A stretch of DNA of 64,000 nucleotides from Mongoliibacter ruber (GCF_003003005.1 NZ_PVTR01000006.1:124001-188000), one strand, 5' to 3'. Positions 8,330 to 19,730 are shown, counted from the first letter of the stretch. Notes: generated from the sequence alone by a model not told the origin. Numbers and translations: made by a program.

Positions 8330-8394
8330 TGATCCTGTCAGGACTCGAACCTGAAACCTTCCCGATCAAAATCGGGATGCTCTATACAGTTGAT
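8330..8394 (-). pseudogene. tRNA-Arg remnant with foreign anticodon arm
   Basis: The 3' half (T arm and 3' acceptor strand) matches the intact tRNA-Arg(TCT) at 8646-8719. The whole anticodon arm is replaced by an inverted repeat at 8360-8377 (TCCCGAT, loop, ATCGGGA). The D arm is degraded and the 5' acceptor strand is absent. It lies just before the broken tRNA-Lys copy in transcription order, mirroring the intact Arg-Lys order. Confidence 0.85.
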
Positions 8395-8401
8395 ATTAAA
8401 C

Positions 8402-8429
8402 AAAAAAACCTCTTTACAAGAGGCTTTTT
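8402..8429 (-). terminator. Terminator between intact and broken tRNA copies
   Basis: Stem CCTCT/AGAGG (8409-8413 and 8419-8423) with A/T runs pairing outside it and seven T on the minus strand. Transcription of the intact Lys-Pro-Arg-Lys array probably ends here, leaving the broken copies downstream untranscribed. Confidence 0.6.
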
Positions 8430-8431
8430 GG

Positions 8432-8521
8432 TGATCCCGCTGGGGCTTCCCGATATCGACTCGCTTCACTTCGTCTTATCGGGATAAACTTCTCGCCCTT
8501 TGACGTGAAGCTTAACTTCTG
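8432..8521 (-). repeat. Single 90-bp unit carrying the tRNA-Lys 3' end
   Basis: One copy of the unit described at 8020-8194, directly attached to the 3' end of the intact tRNA-Lys at 8522. The landmark CGCTGGGGCT is at 8438 and again at 8528 in the tRNA, exactly 90 bp apart. It has the GAAGCTTAACTTC variant on the plus strand, like block 8020-8194 and unlike block 8855-9122. Confidence 0.85.
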
Positions 8522-8594
8522 TGATCCCGCTGGGGCTCGAACCCAGGACCCTAACATTAAAAGTGTTATGCTCTACCAGCTGAGCTACGGAATC
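8522..8594 (-). tRNA. tRNA-Lys (anticodon TTT)
   Basis: 73 bases, full cloverleaf by eye: acceptor GATTCCG/CGGGATC (one G-U), D arm GCTC...GAGC, anticodon loop CTTTTAA, T arm with TTCGAGC, discriminator A. CCA is not encoded. It is the same sequence as the gene at 9123. Confidence 0.95.
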
Positions 8595-8612
8595 ATAATT
8601 GGTGTAATAAAT

Positions 8613-8639
8613 AGAGCATCTCCTTTGGGGAGATGCTCT
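8613..8639. repeat. Inverted repeat in the Lys-Arg spacer (copy 2)
   Basis: 11-bp perfect stem AGAGCATCTCC/GGAGATGCTCT with a 5-base loop, the counterpart of the hairpin at 8297-8323. It lies between tRNA-Arg and tRNA-Lys. Confidence 0.7.
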
Positions 8640-8645
8640 CAAGAG

Positions 8646-8719
8646 TGATCCTGTCAGGACTCGAACCTGAAACCTACTGCTTAGAAGGCAGTTGCTCTAT
8701 CCAGTTGAGCTACAGGACC
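8646..8719 (-). tRNA. tRNA-Arg (anticodon TCT)
   Basis: 74 bases; acceptor GGTCCTG/CAGGATC (one G-U), anticodon loop CTTCTAA with stem ACTGC/GCAGT, T loop TTCGAGT, discriminator A. It is intact, in contrast to the remnant at 8330-8394. Confidence 0.95.
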
Positions 8720-8731
8720 TGGATAAATAAG

Positions 8732-8805
8732 TCGGGGTGGCAGGATTCGAACCTACGACCTCCTCGTCCCAAACGAGGCGCGATACCGGGCTACGCTACA
8801 CCCCG
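8732..8805 (-). tRNA. tRNA-Pro (anticodon TGG)
   Basis: 74 bases; acceptor CGGGGTG/CACCCCG, anticodon stem CCTCG/CGAGG with loop TTTGGGA, T loop TTCGAAT, discriminator A. It is 12 bases upstream of tRNA-Arg in the same array. Confidence 0.95.
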
Positions 8806-8854
8806 AACTTTAATCAAACTCTTTTAAAAAGCACTTTTGCTTTTTCTTGGTAAA

Positions 8855-9122
8855 CCCGCTGGGGCTCCCCGATATTGACTCGCTTCGCTTCGTCTTATCG
8901 GGATAAACTTATCGCCCTTTGACGTGAAGTTTAAACTTCTGTGATCCCGCTGGGGCTTCCCGATATTGACTCGCTTCGCTTCGTCTTATCAGATAAACTT
9001 CTCGCCCTTTGACGTGAAGTTTAAACTTCTGTGATCCCGCTGGGGCTTCCCGATATTGACTCGCTTCGCTTCGTCTTATCGGGATAAACTTCTCGCCCTT
9101 TGACGTGAAGTTTAAACTTCTG
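8855..9122 (-). repeat. Three about 90-bp tandem units carrying the tRNA-Lys 3' end
   Basis: Landmark CGCTGGGGCT at 8857, 8948 and 9038, then at 9129 inside the tRNA, giving periods of 91, 90 and 91 bp. Each unit attaches the T-loop-to-discriminator part of tRNA-Lys to the spacer and to the TATCGGG/CCCGATA stem-loop. These units carry the 14-bp palindrome GAAGTTTAAACTTC where the other two blocks have GAAGCTTAACTTC. The middle unit has lost bases in its right stem arm (TTATCAGATAA). The block lies directly 3' of the tRNA-Lys at 9123. Confidence 0.88.
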
Positions 9123-9195
9123 TGATCCCGCTGGGGCTCGAACCCAGGACCCTAACATTAAAAGTGTTATGCTCTACCAGCTGAGCTACGGAATC
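9123..9195 (-). tRNA. tRNA-Lys (anticodon TTT), first gene of the array
   Basis: 73 bases, identical to the gene at 8522-8594: acceptor GATTCCG/CGGGATC, anticodon loop CTTTTAA, T arm CTGGG/CCCAG, discriminator A. It is followed on the minus strand by three tandem units that repeat its own 3' end. Confidence 0.95.
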
Positions 9196-9268
9196 TATTA
9201 CGTTTTGACTTGTTTTTTTTTAAATCATTGTCGTAATTGGACTGCAAATTTAAGCGACTGAATTGAAA

Positions 9269-9997
9269 ATGCAAAGTATAACGAGAATCTTTCTGACAAA
9301 ATTTATAATATTTTTTATCACCTTTTTACAAAGCTTTAATTGTCAGGCCGATATATTAAAGCTCAATAAAGCAGATTCTTTGTTTATTGAGCAAAACTAC
9401 CAAGAAGCTTTTGTGATCTATGAAGATTTGCTTCAAAATGATGAAACTTACACTCCGGCAATGCTCCTAAAAATGGCATTTATTGCTGAAGGCATTGGTG
9501 ATTATTCACAAGCCTCATTTTATTTGGCCAAATATTATGACGAAAATCCCAATCAAAGGGTAATCACCAAAATCAAAGCGTTGACCGAACAAAGTAGTCT
9601 TATGGGATATGAGCTTAGTGATAGAGATAGGTTTTTAAAGTTTATCACAGACCTTCAAACTGAGATCACAGCAACTCTTAGCGTCCTATTGATAATATCT
9701 CTTATCCTCTTACTTTTTTACAACAAGCAAGCGGTAAAGGCTAAATATTACTTGCCAACCATTTTCTTAATGACCTTGGTATTTGTTGCAAACAATTTTT
9801 TTGATGCTCAAAAAACAGGGATAATTACAGGAAGTCCTACATTGGTCATGGATAAGCCCACTGCAGGCGGCAAATTAATCAATGTAGTAGATCCTGGACA
9901 TAGGGTTGTCATCAAATCTTCGAAGGATATCTGGTATGAGGTAAGGTGGGGCGAAAATAAAGCTTATGTCAAAAAAGAGAATATCACCCGATTGTAG
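9269..9997 (+). CDS. TPR-containing membrane protein with C-terminal SH3-like domain
   Basis: 242 residues from ATG at 9269 (an in-frame TTG six bases earlier is less likely). In order: a signal peptide or first helix, two TPR-like helical repeats (about residues 35-95, FIEQNYQEAFVIYEDLL...GDYSQASFYLAKYYDENP), two transmembrane helices (about 135-185), and a bacterial SH3-like domain (about 190-242, SPTLVMDKPTAGGKLINVVDPGHRVVI...WYEVRWGENKAYVKKENI). This layout matches the BatE-like proteins of Bacteroidota aerotolerance operons, but no other Bat gene is nearby. Envelope role inferred; exact function unknown. Confidence 0.7.
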   Translation: MQSITRIFLTKFIIFFITFLQSFNCQADILKLNKADSLFIEQNYQEAFVIYEDLLQNDETYTPAMLLKMAFIAEGIGDYSQASFYLAKYYDENPNQRVITKIKALTEQSSLMGYELSDRDRFLKFITDLQTEITATLSVLLIISLILLLFYNKQAVKAKYYLPTIFLMTLVFVANNFFDAQKTGIITGSPTLVMDKPTAGGKLINVVDPGHRVVIKSSKDIWYEVRWGENKAYVKKENITRL

Positions 9998-10624
9998 TTA
10001 AAAATCAAGCGGATCCAAATTCTTAAAATGACCATTCATTTTAATCTTAGATTTTACCAATTCAAGTTCCCTCATGACAGGGATAATTCGTCTTAAGTGC
10101 CTGATTAAATATGATATTCTATCTGACTCTGCTTCCATTTGAATAAGTTCATACTCTTCTTCTATTTTCAGCCCTATTTTATGGGCTAAAGTAAATGAAT
10201 TGACCAAACTGGATGTAAGGTCCACTTCATGTCCTATCAACCTGAAAAACTCTTTTAGAAAAAAAACGAACTCATCATAGAGGGCTTTATTTACTTTTAG
10301 AATATTAGACTTATACACGACCATCCCACCTGCATATAATTTTCCCTTCTTGGGATTGTCAAAGGTGGTGATCTCAAAAATCCTGGTTCCGATAGTCTTA
10401 ATATCCATCCTTCCATCTTCGTAAACCTTTGTAATCTCCTGAAGCTTTACTTCAGTACCTAATGGCTTTAACTGGTCTAAAAACACAGCAATACCCATCA
10501 AGCCATCCCCTTCCTTGATATCCTGTATCAATTGCCTGTATCTGGGCTCAAAAATATGGAGATTCAGCTGCTCCCCTGGAAAGGGAACTAATTTGAGTGG
10601 AAATAGTGGTAAATAATCTGACAT
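9998..10624 (-). CDS. LON substrate-binding (LON N-terminal-like) domain protein
   Basis: 208 residues. The N-terminus (LPLFPLKLVPFPGEQLNLHIFEPRYRQLIQDI) is a clear match to the N-terminal domain of Lon protease (PF02190). There is no AAA or protease domain, so it is a stand-alone member of the type common in Bacteroidota and other phyla, about 190-210 residues long. It is convergent with the SH3 gene (stops adjacent at 9997/9998) and 26 bp downstream of the metalloprotease-like gene on the same strand. A cytosolic role in substrate recognition is suggested by the fold only. Confidence 0.88.
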   Translation of the reverse strand: MSDYLPLFPLKLVPFPGEQLNLHIFEPRYRQLIQDIKEGDGLMGIAVFLDQLKPLGTEVKLQEITKVYEDGRMDIKTIGTRIFEITTFDNPKKGKLYAGGMVVYKSNILKVNKALYDEFVFFLKEFFRLIGHEVDLTSSLVNSFTLAHKIGLKIEEEYELIQMEAESDRISYLIRHLRRIIPVMRELELVKSKIKMNGHFKNLDPLDF

Positions 10625-10650
10625 ACCATATTCAACTACCTATTTCCTGA

Positions 10651-11331
10651 TTAGTTTTGCCTCTCTACTTTATCGTCCAAAACTTTTTGTAAAGTGAGTA
10701 TCTGATCAGGGGACATGTATAAATTTTTTATTTTGTCTTTATAGTCGTCCTCAAAGTTCTCGTTATTTAAGATATAATTTTTGTTGGCTAAGATATGATG
10801 TCCCATTCCACAGCCAATCGCATAGCCATCGGCAGTTAACTCTGCTTCAATCACTCTTTTGTTGGAAAGAAAGTACCTAGCTCCAAAATGCATCATATTG
10901 GCTGAAGACCTATTGAGATAATCCATCACATGCCCTAATTCATGCCCTATCCAGCCCACCAAAGCATCATAAGGAACTTGTTCTATAGGATAATAGCCCT
11001 CTGCAAACTCAAGCTGACGGGTTACTTTAATCTTATACCTTCTACTGTTCTTGCCATTGACAAATAGTGAAAAAAGATAGGGTTGAGCTTGCATAACTGC
11101 TCCTTTGATTTTTTCCCTGTACACAAAATCAATTGATACATCCTCCAATTCCGGAAAATAGGAAAGCGCTTCTATTGTAGCCTCAGCTATTTCAACAGGT
11201 ATACTCTTATTTTGGTACTCAATAAATTCATCATCTACATTGGAATCATCTGTTTGAGAAAAGCTTGTAAGGGGTGATATAAACATGTAGAAGCTCCCAA
11301 ATAGGAACAGCAAGGAAACGAGATACTTCAT
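10651..11331 (-). CDS. Secreted HExGH metallopeptidase-like protein
   Basis: 226 residues from ATG at 11331, chosen because it gives a clean signal peptide (MKYLVSLLFLFGSFYMF); upstream in-frame TTG codons add an unlikely extension. The key motif is GWIGHELGHVMDYLNRS, a zinc-binding HExxH with the typical hydrophobic context. A further acidic segment (VIEAELTADGYAIGCG) about 40 residues later could give the third ligand, the arrangement seen in gluzincin-type proteases. I do not recognise a named family. It is probably periplasmic or outer-membrane facing. It sits after the gap terminator, so it likely has its own promoter. Confidence 0.72.
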   Translation of the reverse strand: MKYLVSLLFLFGSFYMFISPLTSFSQTDDSNVDDEFIEYQNKSIPVEIAEATIEALSYFPELEDVSIDFVYREKIKGAVMQAQPYLFSLFVNGKNSRRYKIKVTRQLEFAEGYYPIEQVPYDALVGWIGHELGHVMDYLNRSSANMMHFGARYFLSNKRVIEAELTADGYAIGCGMGHHILANKNYILNNENFEDDYKDKIKNLYMSPDQILTLQKVLDDKVERQN

Positions 11332-11402
11332 AGGTGTTTTTTTGGTACTTGAATGGAATAGTATATGAAAAAAACCATAATAATCCAAAAATCGTTCTGT
11401 TC

Positions 11403-11430
11403 AAAAAAAAAGGGAGGCTAACCTCCCTTT
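11403..11430 (-). terminator. Terminator after gap
   Basis: Stem AGGGAGG/CCTCCCT (11411-11417 and 11422-11428) with a CTAA loop, extended by A-T pairs and flanked by a long A run that is a T run on the minus strand. Confidence 0.75.
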
Positions 11431-11450
11431 GTCTTTTCATTTTCTATTTC

Positions 11451-12785
<1,335 letters not shown>

Positions 12786-12816
12786 AAAAAAAGCTGACCT
12801 TCCGATCAGCTTTTTT
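12786..12816 (-). terminator. Terminator after icd
   Basis: Stem AAAAAAGCTGA/TCAGCTTTTTT (12787-12797 and 12806-12816) with an 8-base loop, three bases past the icd stop codon. Confidence 0.8.
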
Positions 12817-12818
12817 TA

Positions 12819-15059
<2,241 letters not shown>

Positions 15060-15275
15060 TTAATTCAGATCAGTTGTACAATTTATTTATTTCGTCCTAA
15101 CAAAAGTTCATGTTAGTAAATTTACAGTTAAGACAAATCTCGTTTCTAAAATTCGCGGGTCAAATTAATGAATTTATCCCAGTTTTTACGGTTCATTATA
15201 TCAGTAGAATTTTTACTGTATTGAGTAGCATATTCATTGGAAAAGTGGTGATGCATCCGGGACAATCAGCTGACT

Positions 15276-16082
15276 TCAGTCCAATTTGAAGTTGTCACTA
15301 TCCATCCATGCTGGGAATTTCTCCCTAAACTCTGTAAGTGATTCATAATCCAATTCAACTACAAGGATCTCTTCTTTTTCCTGAGAAAAACAAAGCGTTT
15401 CCCCTTTGAAATTATAAGCACCTGAGTGTCCGGAATAAGGGACCAAATTCCCATCCCTCCCGATTCTATTGACCCCTACAGCGTAGCTTAGATTTTCAAT
15501 AGCCCTGGCTTGAAGCAAAACATCCCAGGCATTGATCCTAGGGGCAGGCCAGCTGGCTACATAAAAAACCAAATCATATGCTAGTTTATTATCCTCCAAT
15601 ACTCTATTTCTACTCCAAACCGGAAACCTTAGATCATAGCAGACCTGAGGCATAATTTTCCATCCTTTCCATTCAAAAATTATTTGTTCAGTACCCATGG
15701 CATAATGATCATCCTCATCTGCCATTCTAAACAAGTGCCTTTTGTCGTAAAAGCCAAGATCTCCATTGGGTTTGGCCCATACCAGCCTGTTATAAAAAAA
15801 ACCTCCATCTTGAACCACAAAACTTCCCGTGACCAAAGCCTGAGACTTTCGCGCCATTTGCTTAAGCCATCTGGTGGTTTGAAGGTTCATTGCTTCGGCA
15901 ACTTCTTCAGCCTCCATTGTAAAACCCGTGGTAAACATCTCAGGCAATACAATCATGTCTACAATCTCGTCCAAGCCCGAAATTTTTTCCTCTAGCATAG
16001 CCATATTGGCCACTTTATCTTTCCAGTAAAGATCAGTCTGTACCAATGCTACTTTGAGAAATTCTGAGATGTTGTTTTCCAT
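15276..16082 (-). CDS. Omega-amidase (YafV/Nit2-like carbon-nitrogen hydrolase)
   Basis: 268 residues. The nitrilase-superfamily triad is visible: Glu in VLPEMFTTGF (about residue 48), Lys in YDKRHLFRMADE, and Cys in PQVCYDLRFPVWSR. The YDKRHLF and CYDLRFP forms are those of the YafV/Nit2 group, which hydrolyse 2-oxoglutaramate or 2-oxosuccinamate and so recycle the products of glutamine transaminases. Cytosolic. The start is ATG at 16082. It lies 69 bp downstream of def on the same strand, so it could be the last gene of the hemerythrin-yqgF-def operon. Confidence 0.87.
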   Translation of the reverse strand: MENNISEFLKVALVQTDLYWKDKVANMAMLEEKISGLDEIVDMIVLPEMFTTGFTMEAEEVAEAMNLQTTRWLKQMARKSQALVTGSFVVQDGGFFYNRLVWAKPNGDLGFYDKRHLFRMADEDDHYAMGTEQIIFEWKGWKIMPQVCYDLRFPVWSRNRVLEDNKLAYDLVFYVASWPAPRINAWDVLLQARAIENLSYAVGVNRIGRDGNLVPYSGHSGAYNFKGETLCFSQEKEEILVVELDYESLTEFREKFPAWMDSDNFKLD

Positions 16083-16151
16083 TTTGGCTATTGGGTAAGG
16101 TTGTCAATCAGCTATCCATCCGGTTTTCGGGAAGGTCAGTATATAGGGATT

Positions 16152-16706
16152 TTACTTCAAAGGGTAAATCATCCTGTAATCAGTAGACACTTTGCCTTTA
16201 CTGATTTCGATCAACTTACTTTTAACCATCCTTTTCTTAAGGCCTTTCAAATAATCTACAAAGAGAATGCCTTCGAGATGGTCATATTCATGCTGAATCA
16301 CCCTTGCAGTCATCCCTGAAAACTCTTCTTCTTTGAGGTTCCAGTTTTCATCGAAATATTCGAGTGTCAATTTTTCAGGTCGAATAATTTCAGCCCTTAC
16401 ATCCGGTATGCTGAGGCAACCTTCTTCAAAACCATAATTGTCACCGTATTCATCTAGAATAATCGGGTTGATAAAAACTCTTCTGATACCTTTCTCTTCA
16501 TCATCTTCATCCAGCATCAAAGTACTGTCTATGACAAATAGCCGTACACCCTTATTGATCTGTGGCGCAGCAAGCCCTACCCCACTTGCGTGGTCCATCG
16601 TGGCATACATGTCCTCGATGAGTTTTTGGATATCTTCCCCTTCATTAATTTCTTCAGCTTCTTTCTTTAATATAGGATTGCCGTAGGCTACTATAGGATA
16701 AATCAT
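16152..16706 (-). CDS. def: Peptide deformylase
   Basis: 184 residues. All three family motifs are present: GVGLAAPQI (box 1), EGCLSIP (box 2, with the metal-binding Cys) and QHEYDHLEG (box 3, HExxH-type metal site). It removes the formyl group from nascent protein N-termini at the ribosome. The start overlaps the stop of the yqgF gene (ATGA at 16703-16706), which shows translational coupling. Confidence 0.97.
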   Translation of the reverse strand: MIYPIVAYGNPILKKEAEEINEGEDIQKLIEDMYATMDHASGVGLAAPQINKGVRLFVIDSTLMLDEDDEEKGIRRVFINPIILDEYGDNYGFEEGCLSIPDVRAEIIRPEKLTLEYFDENWNLKEEEFSGMTARVIQHEYDHLEGILFVDYLKGLKKRMVKSKLIEISKGKVSTDYRMIYPLK

Positions 16707-17116
16707 TGTTGTTCTAAATAAGATTGTAAGATAATGGCAGCACTGACTTTATCCAGATTGCCTGCTTTTTCCTTTCTGTCTTTCTTTTTGCTTCCCATTG
16801 CAATCATGCTTTGCATGGCCATCTTTGAAGTATACCGCTCATCCACAAAGACTATTTTTTTTTCAGGAAACAACTTACTCAAACGATCCTTGAGACTTAT
16901 GACGCGTGGAGTCATTTCATTTGGATTGCCATCAAGATGAATTGGATAACCCAATACAATTGTTTCCACGTCCTCTTTATTGAAATAGTCCTGGAGAAAA
17001 TCAGTAAGCTTAGAAGTCTCTACAGTTTGGAGTGGGTTTGCAAGAATTTTAAGAGTATCTGTAACTGCAATCCCCGTCCTTTTGGTTCCCAAATCAATGG
17101 CTAAAATTCTACCCAT
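16703..17116 (-). CDS. yqgF: YqgF/RuvX family putative Holliday junction resolvase
   Basis: 137 residues. It has the RNase H-like fold signature ILAIDLGTKRTGIAVTD at residues 4-20, the LGYPIHLDGNPNEMTPRV segment, and the C-terminal VDERYTSKMA, all standard for YqgF. The family is linked to pre-16S rRNA 5' maturation in E. coli and, by fold, to junction resolution. It overlaps def by 4 bp and the upstream hemerythrin-like gene by 1 bp, so the three form an operon. Confidence 0.93.
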   Translation of the reverse strand: MGRILAIDLGTKRTGIAVTDTLKILANPLQTVETSKLTDFLQDYFNKEDVETIVLGYPIHLDGNPNEMTPRVISLKDRLSKLFPEKKIVFVDERYTSKMAMQSMIAMGSKKKDRKEKAGNLDKVSAAIILQSYLEQQ

Positions 17117-17877
17117 CAGTTCTCGGAAATTTTTTTGCGTACATTTCTCAAAACATCTTTCTCAAGCTCAATGGCTTTGGGGAAGAGTAGTCCGTCCTCG
17201 ATCTGCGCGTGGATGATCAGTTCTTTTTCAAATACCTGAAGTTCATTATAAAGCACTTTCATGCTAACAGGAGCATTTTCAGGAAGAAAATAATTATTGG
17301 TCAATTTCCTGATTCCCTCCATTTCATCGTCGTGCACTTCATGAGCATCAGCCAATGAAGCTATTGGGCTTTGCTCTAAGATTTTCACTGAATCTTTTAA
17401 TATAAATTCTCCTTCTTCAATGTTGTGCAAGAGTTCTATCCGATTGAAAACCCTACTTTCCTCTTCATGAATATGATGAATAAAATCATCAACAAATAAA
17501 GGAAACAGTATTCTGAGGTCAGCAAGAATTGAACTATACTCCTTTTCAGGCACCTGAATTCCAGCAATCATATTAGATAAAAACGGTAATTCTTGCCGCA
17601 AAAAGTAATAATGCTTTTTCTTAAGGTAAGCCACTAGAACTTCAATTGGTCTTAAAAACAGCTCTTCTTGACTAGGCTCCTTTCTTATCGCCCAAGATTC
17701 CAACTCATGAATAAGTTGCTTGGGTTTGATTCTGTGCTTTTCACAAACGTCTTGAAGTGAGCTCTGCTCGTACTGAAAAAAGCTAATCCCGAAGTAATGC
17801 AAAACTGCCGCAAATACATAATTACCTGAAACAAGTTCTTTGATGGGTCTTTTTTCAATATCTTTATGATTCAACAT
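17116..17877 (-). CDS. Hemerythrin/RIC-like protein (DUF542 plus hemerythrin HHE domain)
   Basis: 253 residues. The N-terminus resembles the ScdA/YtfE domain that includes a conserved 'YFGIxxF' turn (AAVLHYFGISFFQYEQSSLQDVCEK), although the cysteine expected in that turn of RIC proteins is absent. The C-terminal helical part has HHE-type iron ligands: FIHHIHEEESRVF, ADAHEVHDDEM and HAQIEDGLLFPKAIELE. RIC proteins repair iron-sulfur clusters damaged by nitric oxide or oxidants; a related di-iron role is likely. The start is ATG at 17877. It is first in the operon with yqgF and def. Confidence 0.8.
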   Translation of the reverse strand: MLNHKDIEKRPIKELVSGNYVFAAVLHYFGISFFQYEQSSLQDVCEKHRIKPKQLIHELESWAIRKEPSQEELFLRPIEVLVAYLKKKHYYFLRQELPFLSNMIAGIQVPEKEYSSILADLRILFPLFVDDFIHHIHEEESRVFNRIELLHNIEEGEFILKDSVKILEQSPIASLADAHEVHDDEMEGIRKLTNNYFLPENAPVSMKVLYNELQVFEKELIIHAQIEDGLLFPKAIELEKDVLRNVRKKISEN

Positions 17878-18026
17878 ATTAACAAAATTAATTTATTTTG
17901 GCTAAAAAAGGTTAATCACCTCATCAAAATTGAATTTATAGCGTTTATAAAAACGAAATAGCCTCATATCCTGTTAGAATATATATTTGGCTACAGTCAA
18001 CAGGAATAAGTTTATCAAATTAATCG

Positions 18027-18038
18027 GAGGATACAGTG
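18027..18038 (+). promoter_or_regulatory. Shine-Dalgarno GGAGG fixing a GTG start
   Basis: GGAGG at 18027-18031, followed by ATACA and then GTG at 18036. Shine-Dalgarno sites are rare in this phylum, so this one supports the GTG as the true start of the S41 protease. Confidence 0.6.
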
Positions 18039-19673
18039 AGCGAAATTAAAAACACCAAACAGCAAATTAGGCTACCATTGATATTAGCCCTTGCAATTTC
18101 AGCAGGCATTTGGATAGGAGCTACATTTGCAGAACCCAAATCAGACCGCAATGATCTTAAAGCAGCTTTATATAAGTTGCAGGAAATCATCACCTATATC
18201 AACAGAGATTATGTGGATTCTGTCAACACCAACGAATTGGTAGAACATGGCATTCAGAAAATGTTGGAAAAATTAGATCCACATTCTTCCTATATACCAG
18301 CCAAAGATGCTTCTCTGGCAAAATCTCAATTGGATGGAGAGTTTGATGGCATTGGCGTGGAATTCGGTATCATCCGAGACACAATTTATGTTGTTGCCCC
18401 TTTGACCGGCGGTCCTTCTGAAAAGTTAGGGATACAATCTGGAGATCAGATCATCAAAGTTGACGGCAAAAATGTAGCTGGTACAGGAATTACCAATAGA
18501 GATGTGTTTGACCTCTTAAGGGGTCCTAAAAACAGTAAGGTCAATATTGATATCAAAAGAAAAAATGAAAGGGACCTTCTTACTTATGAAGTCACCAGAG
18601 ATAAAATACCTCAATATAGCATCAATGCATCCTACATGGCTACCAATGACATTGGATACATCAAAGTAACTAGATTTGCGGCTACCACCCATGAGGAATT
18701 CAAAAAAGCTCTTAGAGAGCTTAAGGATCAGGGTATGAAAAAACTCATCCTTGATTTACAGGGTAATCCGGGTGGATATATGGGTGCAGCCATCAATATG
18801 GCTGATGAAATATTGGACAACAATGCATTGATAGTATCCCAAGAAGGGAAAATGAGTAGGTATAACCAAAAAGCCTATGCTGTGAAACCGGGTACATTTG
18901 AGGACGGAACGATTATCGTATTGATCAATGAAGGCAGTGCATCCGCATCAGAGATTCTTGCAGGGGCAGTTCAGGACAATGACAGGGGCTTGATCGTAGG
19001 GAGACGCTCCTTCGGTAAAGGCTTGGTACAAATGCCAATCGACCTATCAGATGGTGCAGAATTGAGATTGACAATTGCCAGATACTATACCCCTTCCGGA
19101 AGATCCATCCAAAAACCATATGGAGATGATGAGGATTATAGCGCCGATTGGTCTTATCGTTTGGAGCATGGGGAATTTTTCTCCGCTGACAGCATCAAGT
19201 TCAATGATAGTCTTAAATATGAAACAATCAGTGGTAGGACTGTATACGGTGGGGGTGGAATCATGCCTGATTACTTTGTCCCGCTAGATACGACTATGGC
19301 AAGTGCTTATGTAAACAGACTTATGAACTCTGACGCATCTAGGGAATATATACTCGACTACCTTGACAACAATAAAAAGAAATTTGAAGGCATGTCTTTC
19401 GAAGAGTATTATAAAAACTTCCAGATCACTGAGAATATGTTGCAGGATTTAATTAAAGTAGGAGAAAAAAATAAAGTAAAATTCAACGAGAAGGATTTCA
19501 ATAAGTCCAAAGAATACCTAAAAATCCTGATCAAGGCAAACATGGGCAGAAACATATATGATGATAATGCTTTTTATAAAATCATTAATGAAACTGTCAA
19601 TGAATCCTTTATTCAAGCATTAAACTTATTTGACGAAGCCAAAGAAATAGCTTTGGCCGGCCGTAAAGAATAA
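18036..19673 (+). CDS. S41-family C-terminal processing peptidase (CtpA/Prc-like)
   Basis: 545 residues. In order: an N-terminal membrane anchor or signal (LILALAISAGIWIGATFA), a helical region, a PDZ domain (about residues 85-180, GIGVEFGIIRD...GQSGDQIIKVDG-type turn), and the S41 protease domain. The catalytic dyad is S303 (GSASASEIL) and K328 (FGKGLVQ). It cleaves C-terminal tails of envelope proteins. The start is GTG at 18036 with an unusually good GGAGG ribosome site 7 bases upstream. A TATATTTG promoter-like box sits at 17992-17999. A long region after the protease domain is helical and charged. Confidence 0.93.
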   Translation: MSEIKNTKQQIRLPLILALAISAGIWIGATFAEPKSDRNDLKAALYKLQEIITYINRDYVDSVNTNELVEHGIQKMLEKLDPHSSYIPAKDASLAKSQLDGEFDGIGVEFGIIRDTIYVVAPLTGGPSEKLGIQSGDQIIKVDGKNVAGTGITNRDVFDLLRGPKNSKVNIDIKRKNERDLLTYEVTRDKIPQYSINASYMATNDIGYIKVTRFAATTHEEFKKALRELKDQGMKKLILDLQGNPGGYMGAAINMADEILDNNALIVSQEGKMSRYNQKAYAVKPGTFEDGTIIVLINEGSASASEILAGAVQDNDRGLIVGRRSFGKGLVQMPIDLSDGAELRLTIARYYTPSGRSIQKPYGDDEDYSADWSYRLEHGEFFSADSIKFNDSLKYETISGRTVYGGGGIMPDYFVPLDTTMASAYVNRLMNSDASREYILDYLDNNKKKFEGMSFEEYYKNFQITENMLQDLIKVGEKNKVKFNEKDFNKSKEYLKILIKANMGRNIYDDNAFYKIINETVNESFIQALNLFDEAKEIALAGRKE

Positions 19674-19696
19674 AGAACTTCTAGCAGATAACAAGC

Positions 19697-19730
19697 AAAA
19701 AGGGATTGGTCATCTGACCAATCCCTTTTT
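19697..19730. terminator. Strong terminator after the S41 protease
   Basis: Perfect 16-bp stem (19697-19712 and 19715-19730) built on GGGATTGGTCA/TGACCAATCCC with flanking A and T runs. Confidence 0.85.

Noticed and set aside
8633-8827. Open frame on the plus strand over tRNA-Arg and tRNA-Pro
   Set aside because: It is the antisense of intact tRNA genes.
8020-9122. CRISPR array
   Set aside because: The units are direct repeats of about 90 bp with no variable spacers, and no cas genes are in the window; each unit contains tRNA sequence.
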